Source: an uncultured Prevotella sp.
Lineage (GTDB): Bacteria; Bacteroidota; Bacteroidia; Bacteroidales; Bacteroidaceae
DNA: 64,000 nucleotides
Direction of reading: 5' to 3'
Assembly (NCBI GenBank): GCA_934254985.1
Contig: CAKQMS010000007.1
Location: forward strand, 1-64,000
Position numbers and translations under genes: made by a program. Every line of letters begins with the position of its first letter. Position 1 is the stretch's first letter. Below the pieces are notes generated by a model. The model saw only the letters and a program-made list of their open reading frames with translations. It ran no database searches and was not told the origin of the DNA. Below are positions 18,388 through 26,227 of the stretch, piece by piece.

Positions 18388-19536
18388 TTAAATACCATTT
18401 TCTTCGCAGACTTCAATATTGGTGAAGAATTCTGTGATGTCGTCAGGATTCATGATAATAGAGTAGCTTGGACGTTTGGCTCCTGGAATATCCTCACGCA
18501 GAATACCTTTACCTATGAGGTCTTGAATATCACGAATAGCAGTATCTTTAGAACAATTAGCAAGCGAAGCCCATGTTTTGGATGTTATTTTAGCCTCGTA
18601 TCCATCAAGAAACATATTGATGACATCTGTCTGTCGCTGACTTAGTGCTAAAGAAGAAGCTCGTTGCCAAAAGTAGCTTTTATTCAATATACCACTAACA
18701 ACGGTTTCTGCATCATCGAGTGCTATAGATAGTGTTTCTGCATACCATGAAATCCATTCTGTAATATTACCATCGCCATGTTGAGTTTTCTCAAATATGT
18801 TGTAGTAGTGCTTTTTGTCCTTATTAATTTGCGAGGATATATTATAAAAGCGGAACTCACTCTTGTCGGCACGAGCCAATTGTATATCGGAGAGTATACG
18901 GGCCAGTCTGCCATTTCCATCTTCGAAAGGGTGGATGCTAACAAACCATAGGTGGGCAATAGCAGAACGGACAACAGAACTAACGCTCTCTTCCTTATTG
19001 AACCAATCAAGAAACTTTGTCATTTCTTTGTCTATACGTTCAGGAGCAGGCGCAATATAGTGAACTCGTTCTCTGCCAAACATGCCAGATACAATATGCT
19101 CTTCGTTGGTGCGATATTTGCCTATCTCAATCTGTGAACCTTCGCTAAATCCTGTAGGAAAGAATGCTGCTTGCCATGCACATAATTTCTCTTTTGTCAA
19201 TGGCTGATCGTAATGGTTTACAGCATCAAGCATCACGGCTACAACAGAGTCTACATAATGCGATGGTGCTGTTTGTTTGACATTCTCAATGCCCAGTTTT
19301 CTTGCAATAGACGAACGCACTTCATCAACATTAAGTCGTACGCCTTCTATCTCAGATGAATATACCACGTCGTATGTCAGGTTCTCTGCCATAGCTTTCA
19401 GTTTGCTATCAAATCCCAGCGACGCAAGTCTGCCATACAACAATCCCTGCTTGCGACTCACCTTTTCAAGTATTGCCGTAAGTTCTGAAGCGTCCCAACT
19501 GAATGCGGTCCAATTGTCTCTTTCGTGTATATACAT
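18388..19536 (-). CDS. Fic family protein (predicted AMP-transferase, class II)
   Basis: 382 residues. The Fic motif HPFEDGNGRLAR spans 202-213 with every catalytic residue present. An inhibitory helix motif S-x-x-x-E-G is at 60-65 (SSEIEG), on the N-terminal side, so the protein should hold itself inactive. The C-terminal 90 residues look like a winged helix (QRQTDVINMFLDG ... ASLANCSKDTAIRDIQDL), as in many Fic-HTH proteins. Fic enzymes usually transfer AMP to a hydroxyl of a target protein. No separate antitoxin gene is next to it. The helix-turn-helix domain and the operator-like array at its promoter suggest self-regulation. Confidence 0.88.
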   Translation of the reverse strand: MYIHERDNWTAFSWDASELTAILEKVSRKQGLLYGRLASLGFDSKLKAMAENLTYDVVYSSEIEGVRLNVDEVRSSIARKLGIENVKQTAPSHYVDSVVAVMLDAVNHYDQPLTKEKLCAWQAAFFPTGFSEGSQIEIGKYRTNEEHIVSGMFGRERVHYIAPAPERIDKEMTKFLDWFNKEESVSSVVRSAIAHLWFVSIHPFEDGNGRLARILSDIQLARADKSEFRFYNISSQINKDKKHYYNIFEKTQHGDGNITEWISWYAETLSIALDDAETVVSGILNKSYFWQRASSLALSQRQTDVINMFLDGYEAKITSKTWASLANCSKDTAIRDIQDLIGKGILREDIPGAKRPSYSIIMNPDDITEFFTNIEVCEENGI

Positions 19537-19555
19537 ATTAATATATTTGGCGTTA

Positions 19556-19618
19556 TGCGACGATTTCTTTTAAATAACGTCGCAATATTTGCGACAAAGA
19601 TAGTGCTTTTTTGTCGCA
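19556..19618. promoter_or_regulatory. Operator-like array at the fic promoter
   Basis: Four half-sites in two identical dyads: TGCGAC at 19556, GTCGCA at 19579, TGCGAC at 19590 and GTCGCA at 19613. Each dyad has a 17-base spacer and the two dyads are 34 bp apart, start to start. The second dyad covers the -7 element. The first can also fold as an RNA hairpin in the leader. Confidence 0.7.
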
Positions 19619-19625
19619 TCAACAA
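19595..19625 (-). promoter_or_regulatory. Promoter of fic
   Basis: TTG at 19625-19623, a 20-base spacer and TATCTTTG at 19602-19595 on the minus strand fit the Bacteroidota consensus, with the start codon about 60 bases downstream. Confidence 0.7.
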
Positions 19626-19760
19626 GAAAACGGAGAATATGTTGCAATAAATTCGATGATTAACAACATATATATAGTGATAATTCTGAACTTCTACTTC
19701 TCGCAAATATATGTATTAATCGTTTATGTTTAATAAATCTTTCAGGCAAGCTGCAATTAT

Positions 19761-19792
19761 CAGGGCGAACGCATTTTGATGCGTCCGCCCTG
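19761..19792. repeat. GC-rich hairpin
   Basis: CAGGGCG and ACGCA pair with TGCGT and CGCCCTG across one A-C mismatch, with a 6-base loop. There is no T-run on either side, so it is not a normal terminator. No gene is supported between 19626 and 20055. Confidence 0.6.
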
Positions 19793-19818
19793 CAGGCTGC
19801 TTTAGCGGTAAGAGTTAA

Positions 19819-19874
19819 CTGATTTGTCGATATTAACAAGCTGATTTGTCGATATTAATTAGGCGATTTCTCGA
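19819..19874. repeat. 22-bp tandem repeat, two full copies and a partial one
   Basis: CTGATTTGTCGATATTAA occurs at 19819-19836 and again at 19841-19858, period 22. A degenerate third copy keeps CGATTTCTCGA from 19863. The arrangement resembles iterons or binding sites on one helix face; no nearby gene uses it in an obvious way. Confidence 0.65.
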
Positions 19875-19944
19875 ACCTGATTATAATAATACGATAATGC
19901 CACGAATCTCAGGTATATATTGTTCCTTTGTTGCAATAAATAAG

Positions 19945-19979
19945 AAAAGCCTTTGGTGCTCACGCATCAAAGGCTTTTA
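19945..19979 (-). terminator. Terminator after the small lipoprotein genes
   Basis: A 15-bp stem (AAAAGCCTTTGGTGC against GCATCAAAGGCTTTT, one wobble) with a TCAC loop. Read on the minus strand it ends in TTTT and lies about 80 bases after the last lipoprotein gene. Confidence 0.8.
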
Positions 19980-20055
19980 AATGAGTATAAAAGTTATTGT
20001 TAAACTTATAGTTTGAGTTGAGGAATATCATCCATTAGTGAGTGGTATTTCTTCG

Positions 20056-20495
20056 CTATTTCTCCTTGCTAGATTGTGACTGAATGTAACTGAATATATA
20101 GGTAGAGCCATCTTCATCTGTGAGTACAAGAGTTTTATTTGCTTTTGAAGACTTGATAGTATAAGTCCAAACTTCTGTCTCGTCACCGAACTTCAGTTTC
20201 ATAGTAAGTTTGTTACCTTTTACGACATAGGTTCCTTCTCCAAATTCGTAAAAAGGCTCTTCGTCGTTATAGTCTCCGGCTCATATGCTTCTGTATAGTT
20301 ACAAGTACCATTGGCAAAGAATTCTAATTCTTCACGGTATTGATTGTTATCTTCATAACGAATCCAATATCCAACAAGGTTGTTGTTGCTTGTAGTTCCA
20401 TCATTGTTATCATCGTCAGAACTACAGCCCGTAAACAATACTCCTGTTATAGCGAAGAGGAACATCAAGGAAAACATCATTAATTTTCTCATCAT
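20056..20495 (-). pseudogene. Small lipoprotein with lipocalin-like body, single-base frameshift
   Basis: The N-terminal part (from ATG 20495) has a lipoprotein signal peptide ending in FTGCSSDDD and a segment GYWIRYEDN like the start of lipocalin-type domains. The frame breaks near 20275-20279 in the EAYEPE stretch. After a one-base correction the frame runs on as DYNDEEPFYEFGEG and then through about 60 more residues to a stop at 20056-20058. The second half has no start codon of its own. It is a tandem paralogue of the gene upstream at 20546-20905. The break may be real or a sequencing indel. Function unknown. Confidence 0.7.
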
Positions 20496-20497
20496 CT

Positions 20498-20529
20498 TAT
20501 ACACTTTGTCCGTGTCGTGCGCAACTTCT
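20498..20529. repeat. 32-bp direct repeat, copy 1
   Basis: This 32-bp sequence is identical to 20910-20941. On the minus strand it ends only a few bases before the start codon of the downstream lipoprotein gene. It contains GTTGCGCACGACACGG. The two copies suggest that the whole gene with its leader was duplicated. Confidence 0.85.
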
Positions 20530-20545
20530 TCTTGTTAAAGACTTA

Positions 20546-20905
20546 TTACTTCTCGTAATAAGTTTTGTTTCCAATACGCAGAGTTGATCCGTCACACGAA
20601 TAATAATATTTCGCACCGTTAATGTATAGATACTCATTATCAACGGTGTACCACTTTATATCATCGTCTTCATTCACTAAATCTATATCGCTCTCATATG
20701 ATCCGTGAATGCCAGTACCGTCAGAATAGAAAGAATAGTAATCATGTACATATCTTTTTCCATCGTTTGCAACCCATTCTCCGTATAAAGAGGCATCGTG
20801 TTCTTTGTTTGAGGAAGAATCGTCATCGTCAGAACTGCAACCAACAAGCCCTGCACTCATAAAAGAAATGAGCATCATTGTAGAATACAAAAATAACTTC
20901 TTCAT
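20546..20905 (-). CDS. Small lipoprotein, lipocalin-like
   Basis: 119 residues with a lipoprotein signal peptide (GLVGCSSDDDD, Cys near 23) and an acidic linker after the Cys, a pattern that in this phylum often marks export to the surface. The remainder reads LYGEWVAND ... YYSFYSDGTGI ... LYINGAKYYYSCDGSTLRI, a beta-rich layout of small lipocalin-like proteins. It has a tandem, frame-broken paralogue 50 bases downstream. No function can be assigned. Confidence 0.75.
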   Translation of the reverse strand: MKKLFLYSTMMLISFMSAGLVGCSSDDDDSSSNKEHDASLYGEWVANDGKRYVHDYYSFYSDGTGIHGSYESDIDLVNEDDDIKWYTVDNEYLYINGAKYYYSCDGSTLRIGNKTYYEK

Positions 20906-20909
20906 AAAA

Positions 20910-20941
20910 TATACACTTTGTCCGTGTCGTGCGCAACTTCT
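20910..20941. repeat. 32-bp direct repeat, copy 2
   Basis: Identical to 20498-20529 and placed directly before the start codon of the lipoprotein gene at 20905 (minus strand). It is probably the shared 5' leader and ribosome entry region of both paralogues. Confidence 0.85.
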
Positions 20942-21268
20942 AAATGATCTTTTTGTTTAACTTTGACTATATATGAAAAGATATGGAGAAAAGTAACCTA
21001 TATATAATATTTTTATCCATTATCATATTGGCTTCGTTTTCTATTCTTTACAAAAGTTTAGCATATGAGAGAAGTTAAAGAATAAAAGGAGTTAAAGAAG
21101 TTAAAGCCATATGTCTTACAGCGAAAAAGCTAACAGAAAACTCCAGTAAAAAGACTATTGGCTTTAACTTCTAGCGACCGTAGGGAGCTATAACTTCTTT
21201 AAATTGGCTTTCCCTTCGGCCGTCGAACTTCGTTTCTATAACTTCTGAACTTGCGAAAGCTCAATTCT
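20942..21268. other. Intergenic region with GAAGTTAAAG repeats and an inverted repeat
   Basis: No gene is supported. GAAGTTAAAG or GGAGTTAAAG units recur at 21070-21107. AGAAGTTAAAGCCA at 21096-21109 is the exact inverse of TGGCTTTAACTTCT at 21159-21172, with a 49-base gap. Further AACTTCT copies follow to about 21240. This may end the upstream envelope operon, but there is no clear T-run. Confidence 0.55.
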
Positions 21269-21901
21269 TTAAAATTTGTATCCTATGGTAACATAAGCAG
21301 CTTGGTTATATATGTCAACATCAGATTCTGAAGGGGCAAAACTTGTAAAACCTCTTTCGTATTCAACGCCAAATACAAATCTGTGGTACTCAAAGTCAAC
21401 ACCAACATCTACACCCGCATCAAAACGTTTAGCTTCAAGGTCACTGAATAAGTCTGAGCTTTCTGTCTGAGAAAGACCATCAATACTTCCTGTTAAACTT
21501 ACATCACCACTTATACCATATGCAAAATAAGGACCTGCCTTTAGTGTTAAATTCCAATCGTTGTTGATATTTAAGCGATATGCTGCCAATATTGGAACCT
21601 GAATATACAAAGGGCTATAATTTTCCTCTATTCCTACATTATATCCCTCATAATAGACTTCATTATCCCATTTTGTACCTTTGAGTGCTATTTCTAGCGA
21701 TGGCATTATGGAAAAATTAGCAGTTAACGGTTTCTCTATTCCAACACCAACTTTACCGACAAACTTTCCTTTCATATCACCGGCATCATTTCCACCAGCA
21801 CACATTGCTAAACCTCCTCCTAATTTTACATTCCATGTAATTTGTGCAGATGCAGTCATTGTCATAGCCACTGCAAAGGCTGTTACAAATAATTTCTTCA
21901 T
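21269..21901 (-). CDS. Outer membrane beta-barrel protein (small porin-like family)
   Basis: 210 residues with a Sec signal peptide (1-19, ending ASA-Q). The body has alternating hydrophobic strands, for example VGKVGVGIEKPL and VPILAAYRLNI, and ends in VTIGYKF with a terminal Phe, as in eight-stranded outer membrane barrels of the OMP_b-brl family. It is the last gene of a likely operon, 43 bases after the PEGA/LRR protein. It may give the secreted proteins of the operon an outer membrane partner; that is inference. Confidence 0.75.
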   Translation of the reverse strand: MKKLFVTAFAVAMTMTASAQITWNVKLGGGLAMCAGGNDAGDMKGKFVGKVGVGIEKPLTANFSIMPSLEIALKGTKWDNEVYYEGYNVGIEENYSPLYIQVPILAAYRLNINNDWNLTLKAGPYFAYGISGDVSLTGSIDGLSQTESSDLFSDLEAKRFDAGVDVGVDFEYHRFVFGVEYERGFTSFAPSESDVDIYNQAAYVTIGYKF

Positions 21902-21944
21902 AATTTTTTTGTTTTTATGTTTAAAAATAAAGTTTGTTTTAGTT

Positions 21945-23294
21945 CTATTTTATATTAATGTTACGTCCACTTCGTAAGTCATTTTCATTTATACCATTTG
22001 AAATATGGAATTGCAACCCATTATTATTTCTAAATGCATTTTTGCCTATTTCTTTTATAGTACTCGGTATTGTCACATTCGTAAGACTTCTAAATTCTGC
22101 AAAAGCAAATCTACCTATAGTTTTTATTCCTTCCTGAATTGTTAGCGTTTTTGCAGCATAATTATTGCCATTAATGAATGTGTTAACACTTACAACGGGA
22201 TATTTCTCCCCCTCAAAAATGACATGTGATGGAACTATTACATTGATTGCATCAACATCCCAACCTATAATTGTAACATATCCCTTTTTAGCTTTGCATT
22301 TAAACGAGATTCCCTCATATACATACTTAAATGTTTTATTTAATGATTTAGAAGGTAAAACGGAGGATGACTCAACCGTGACATTTGCTTCAGTGTCAGT
22401 AATAGCAGAAGCTGGTGCTTGCGTATATAATTCCTTATCTGAATCCGTAGGTGTTTGTTCTGCAAGCTTCATTTGTGCATAGTAGCTACCTTTTTTATTC
22501 TTCTTAGTATTTTTTTGTTTCTTTGATGTTTTTATTTCATCTTGTTTTTCAACAATAGATTCTTTTATTGTATTCTTCTTTTTTGCAAATGGCCAAAATA
22601 TATTTTTATCTGAATTCTTTTTCTTATTAGAATCCTTAATATCTTGCATAGGATTATCAGAAATAAGATTAGCTGTGATGACACTTGGTGCTTGTTCATT
22701 TAGTTTAATGGTCCCTTCGTACACAGAATAACCTTCTGAAGCAATTATATAGCTATGTTCTCCTATAGGTAATTCAAGTTCTATTGTTCCATTGCCTTTG
22801 TGTGGCTTCGAATCAACCAAAACCATTGATGTTGTTGGTGTGTAATTGATTATAAGTTTCTGATACTTTGTTTCATAACTTTGACTTGCCGCTGATATTT
22901 CTGCAACTGGAGCATCGGGAATCTCTATAAGCATCTCGTATACTCTATTACTTTCAAGTCCATTGATTTTATAGTTTTGAAACATAACCTTTAATGGCAG
23001 ATGATTTTTTAGGTGTATCTTCATATTGCGTGAACCCTTACACATATACACCCATTTCTCCACGCCACGATTTACAATACTTCCTATTTTATTGCCTTCT
23101 ATGCGCTCTATGTTGTCAACAACTTGTATCTTCACCAATGCACAAAACGCCCCGTTTAAATCCTTCCGTCTATCGCTACCAGATATATGATCAGTTGTTA
23201 ATGTAAAACTTTTCACTTTTGCCGCTTTTTGTGCTGTTGCAGTAACAAAAAACGAACAAAAAACGAGTAAAAAGAATATGACTTTTTGCTTCAT
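21945..23294 (-). CDS. Secreted protein with PEGA-like and leucine-rich repeat regions
   Basis: 449 residues with a signal peptide (1-21). Residues about 150-205 look like a PEGA domain (LELPIGEHSYIIASEGYSVYEGTIKL). A very Lys-rich linker follows (about 215-275, with KKQKNTKKNKK). Residues about 345-430 are a short LRR_5 block (LTIQEGIKTIGRFAFAEFRSLTNVTIPSTIKEIG). PEGA domains are found in surface proteins; LRR_5 repeats mediate binding. It sits in the six-gene operon, 14 bases after its upstream neighbour. Confidence 0.7.
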   Translation of the reverse strand: MKQKVIFFLLVFCSFFVTATAQKAAKVKSFTLTTDHISGSDRRKDLNGAFCALVKIQVVDNIERIEGNKIGSIVNRGVEKWVYMCKGSRNMKIHLKNHLPLKVMFQNYKINGLESNRVYEMLIEIPDAPVAEISAASQSYETKYQKLIINYTPTTSMVLVDSKPHKGNGTIELELPIGEHSYIIASEGYSVYEGTIKLNEQAPSVITANLISDNPMQDIKDSNKKKNSDKNIFWPFAKKKNTIKESIVEKQDEIKTSKKQKNTKKNKKGSYYAQMKLAEQTPTDSDKELYTQAPASAITDTEANVTVESSSVLPSKSLNKTFKYVYEGISFKCKAKKGYVTIIGWDVDAINVIVPSHVIFEGEKYPVVSVNTFINGNNYAAKTLTIQEGIKTIGRFAFAEFRSLTNVTIPSTIKEIGKNAFRNNNGLQFHISNGINENDLRSGRNINIK

Positions 23295-23308
23295 ATATTT
23301 ATATCTAT

Positions 23309-24289
23309 TTAATTTGCAGTTGGTATATTAAAATCCATTATATTAATAATCTCGTCTTTTGTCAACGAGTGTGATCCTATTCGTGTAGGTTGCCATGTAC
23401 GATAATGTATTATAGGATCCTCACCATCACGAAACTCCCAAATGAGTAACAAATAACCATCATCCTCATAAGTACTGGATTTCCAGTGTTGGTGAAGAGT
23501 CACACCATAGTAATTTGGATTGGCTGGATGTCTGACAACCTCAACATCACTAAACGTAACTTTTATATATTTATTTTTGCTAAAATTTGTATTCAAACTC
23601 TTTAAGTACTGAGGTTTACTTTGCACCTTATAAGTAATTTGCTCTCGCCATGATTGCATATCACTTGCGTGCTCTCGCTTCATAGGTACGGTTCCTGTAA
23701 TTATAATAGCATCATCACTAAATATTCTATTTATAGCGTCCAAATCTTTCTCGTCATAAAAACTGCGATAGTTTTCTACAAAGCTCAAAATTGTTGTGCG
23801 ACGTTCCAAATCTGTTACACTTACACCTTGATCCATAATACGCCCATAAACTGCATCACTTGCAGCCATGGACACACTTGCTATCTGTCCATTACGTGTT
23901 AGACGTATTGTCAATGCACGTTCTGGCTCGTCATTGTAGCCTTCTTGCATAGGATTCACCTGAGTGTATATGTTTCTTATTACATATCCTTCTGCAGAAG
24001 TAAGACAACGCTCAACAATCTGCGTTTCTTCACACAAAAAATGCAAGTTTCTCCAAAGAGCCTGCAATGAGTGTTTGCCACTAAGCACCATGTCTATACC
24101 ATCAAGTCTTAGGTCTCTTTCTTGAGCACATGCACTATTTACCTCACTAAGCAATTGTGAAATACTATTTTCCATTCTACTTTTAACCTTCTGGTCTTGT
24201 ATGCCATCTACTATAGTCAATTTTATATCTTGAGCCATTGATGACAACGCCAAGGCTATTAATGTTATAATAACAAAAAACCTTTTCAT
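23309..24289 (-). CDS. Secreted protein with an NTF2-like region
   Basis: 326 residues with a signal peptide (1-19). The middle (about 165-300) contains ILSFVENYRSFYDEKDLDAI and FSDDAIIITG, the pattern of NTF2-like or SnoaL-like small-molecule-binding folds, followed by VTLHQHWKSSTYEDDGYLLLIWEF. The N-terminal 160 residues match nothing I recognise. Catalysis cannot be predicted. It lies 22 bases after its upstream neighbour in the operon. Confidence 0.65.
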   Translation of the reverse strand: MKRFFVIITLIALALSSMAQDIKLTIVDGIQDQKVKSRMENSISQLLSEVNSACAQERDLRLDGIDMVLSGKHSLQALWRNLHFLCEETQIVERCLTSAEGYVIRNIYTQVNPMQEGYNDEPERALTIRLTRNGQIASVSMAASDAVYGRIMDQGVSVTDLERRTTILSFVENYRSFYDEKDLDAINRIFSDDAIIITGTVPMKREHASDMQSWREQITYKVQSKPQYLKSLNTNFSKNKYIKVTFSDVEVVRHPANPNYYGVTLHQHWKSSTYEDDGYLLLIWEFRDGEDPIIHYRTWQPTRIGSHSLTKDEIINIMDFNIPTAN

Positions 24290-24311
24290 ATATATGTTCG
24301 ATAGTTTGTTC

Positions 24312-25031
24312 CTATTTTTTTATATACCAGATTACAGCTGTCATTTCCGTTGGATAATTGTCCAATGAGTCATCGGATCCGTTTACTAAGTTTATACGGT
24401 TTCCCGACTCAGTAGTCGGTGACAATAAAGTTATTACCTCCTGACTTTGCATATCGAAAAGAATTAAATCTAAAGAGCTATAGTCTTCTACATCTTTTAA
24501 TTTTCCAAACTGCAATATTTGTCCCTGTACCTTAAGTGATTTCAATAACTTATATACCTCCATAAACACTTTTGTCTGAACAATTCGTTGCACAAAAGCA
24601 TCTGGTACAAATTTCCTTGTAGCTACGGAAATAGAAGCTTGAGTAGATGTAATCTTATCATCTGTTATACTTTTTGCCTGTACATTATTACTTGTCCCTT
24701 GTATCATTCCAGCAACCTCTTCCTTTTTCACATATGCAAAGTACTGAACATTTGGACCTCTATTTATTTTGATGTATCTTGTAATAGGCATAATTCTATC
24801 AACAGACATTTTCTCATCATCACCCTTATTAATATTTATTTCAATGAGCATTCGCTTAGTTGCATTTACTTTAGCAGAATCAGCATTAGTATGTGTGTAT
24901 CGATCCCAGTAGTAAATGTCACTTTGACTTTTTATGTCGTTAATACGCTGCAATAACTGTGCCTTCTCTTGGGCCATAGAATTTAACCCATAAGAAATAG
25001 CAAGAATAATAATTATACAAATTTTTCTCAT
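24312..25031 (-). CDS. Secreted protein of unknown function
   Basis: 239 residues with a signal peptide (1-20). I recognise no domain. The start overlaps the upstream stop by four bases (ATGA), so translation is coupled to the 399-residue protein. A central Ser/Thr-rich stretch (about 115-135) separates two mixed alpha/beta parts. It is the third gene of the operon. Confidence 0.65.
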   Translation of the reverse strand: MRKICIIIILAISYGLNSMAQEKAQLLQRINDIKSQSDIYYWDRYTHTNADSAKVNATKRMLIEININKGDDEKMSVDRIMPITRYIKINRGPNVQYFAYVKKEEVAGMIQGTSNNVQAKSITDDKITSTQASISVATRKFVPDAFVQRIVQTKVFMEVYKLLKSLKVQGQILQFGKLKDVEDYSSLDLILFDMQSQEVITLLSPTTESGNRINLVNGSDDSLDNYPTEMTAVIWYIKK

Positions 25032-26227
25032 GGTAATTTAAAATTTGCTTTAGACTTTTTGGTTGGTGCAGTGCCAAACAATTTAGATTTGTCAATAGGT
25101 GGTATATAAAGGTATACATCAGCATGAACTGTAGGAGAATCATCTGTTAGCTGTTCTATTGGGATGTTTATACTCATCATATGATTGTAACCTTTAGATA
25201 AATTACTAGCAAACATCACACCTCCAACTTTATTTTCCCTCACTCCATCACATGCAAAATAGAAATCACAACCTTGCTGACGACAAATTGCCTTGAAACT
25301 GCTTAGAGGTAATACGATTTTGTAACGTTTATAGTTGCTTAAATGAAAATCCAACTCCATGTTTACTTCTGGTACAGACGTGTCATCACAGTTCATCAAA
25401 TTAGCAAACGTTTCTGCAGGATTCTCTTGCGACCTTACCACTACGGGCAATATAGACTCTATAGTCATACATATAGGATTACCTCTCACGATGGTATCTG
25501 TTGTTTCTGTGACAGTTGTTAGCTTGTAGTAGACATTTTGATTTAAATGATCAATCAAGTAAGACTTTCTTGGCATGACGAACAAACCTTCAGTACCATA
25601 TATACACAAATCTTTCTCATCGACAATATTATGCTTCGACCTGATTATCTCTGTAGGACATGTTTCCAATTCTTTTATGAATGATAATTCCATATTACGC
25701 CGTGTGTCATTATTTAGCAATTCATATTCTATTGGAATGCCTATAGTTACCTTTTCTTTTCCATCTTTCACCCATGACACTACGTATAATTTGTCCTCGC
25801 GGTTTATTATTGAACAATCGTATTGATAAAGATTCTCATTTAAAAGAGTTGTCCAATTTCCACTTTTAAAAATAACCTTTGACAGATATAGTTGATTCGG
25901 AGATATTTTATATTTCCAATTTAGCAAAGCATATTCAAGAAAATCATATACGGGGGAAGGTTGCAGCAAACGCATCATATCAGCAAATAGCGGAATTCCT
26001 ATATGATCAACCGCCCCCATCGGATCTGTACGCATAACAAATCTACGTCCATCTATTCCTGTTAGAAAATAAGTTTGCTCTGGCATTATAGAATCAGTAG
26101 AAATTTGTAATTTAAGAATTTCTGCTGCCTTTTTCAACCTGTCAGTTTTGAAATTTTGTGCGACAGCCATAGTATTAACCATTATGGTAAATACTAATGC
26201 AACAATGATTCGTGAATATAAATTCAT
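25028..26227 (-). CDS. Secreted protein of unknown function
   Basis: 399 residues with a signal peptide (1-23). No known family is recognised. It is beta-rich, and ends in a basic tail (TKKSKANFKLP). Its ATG shares one base with the stop of the upstream PD40-LysM gene and its stop overlaps the next gene, so it is made in fixed proportion with both. Close coupling points to one complex or pathway. Confidence 0.65.
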   Translation of the reverse strand: MNLYSRIIVALVFTIMVNTMAVAQNFKTDRLKKAAEILKLQISTDSIMPEQTYFLTGIDGRRFVMRTDPMGAVDHIGIPLFADMMRLLQPSPVYDFLEYALLNWKYKISPNQLYLSKVIFKSGNWTTLLNENLYQYDCSIINREDKLYVVSWVKDGKEKVTIGIPIEYELLNNDTRRNMELSFIKELETCPTEIIRSKHNIVDEKDLCIYGTEGLFVMPRKSYLIDHLNQNVYYKLTTVTETTDTIVRGNPICMTIESILPVVVRSQENPAETFANLMNCDDTSVPEVNMELDFHLSNYKRYKIVLPLSSFKAICRQQGCDFYFACDGVRENKVGGVMFASNLSKGYNHMMSINIPIEQLTDDSPTVHADVYLYIPPIDKSKLFGTAPTKKSKANFKLP

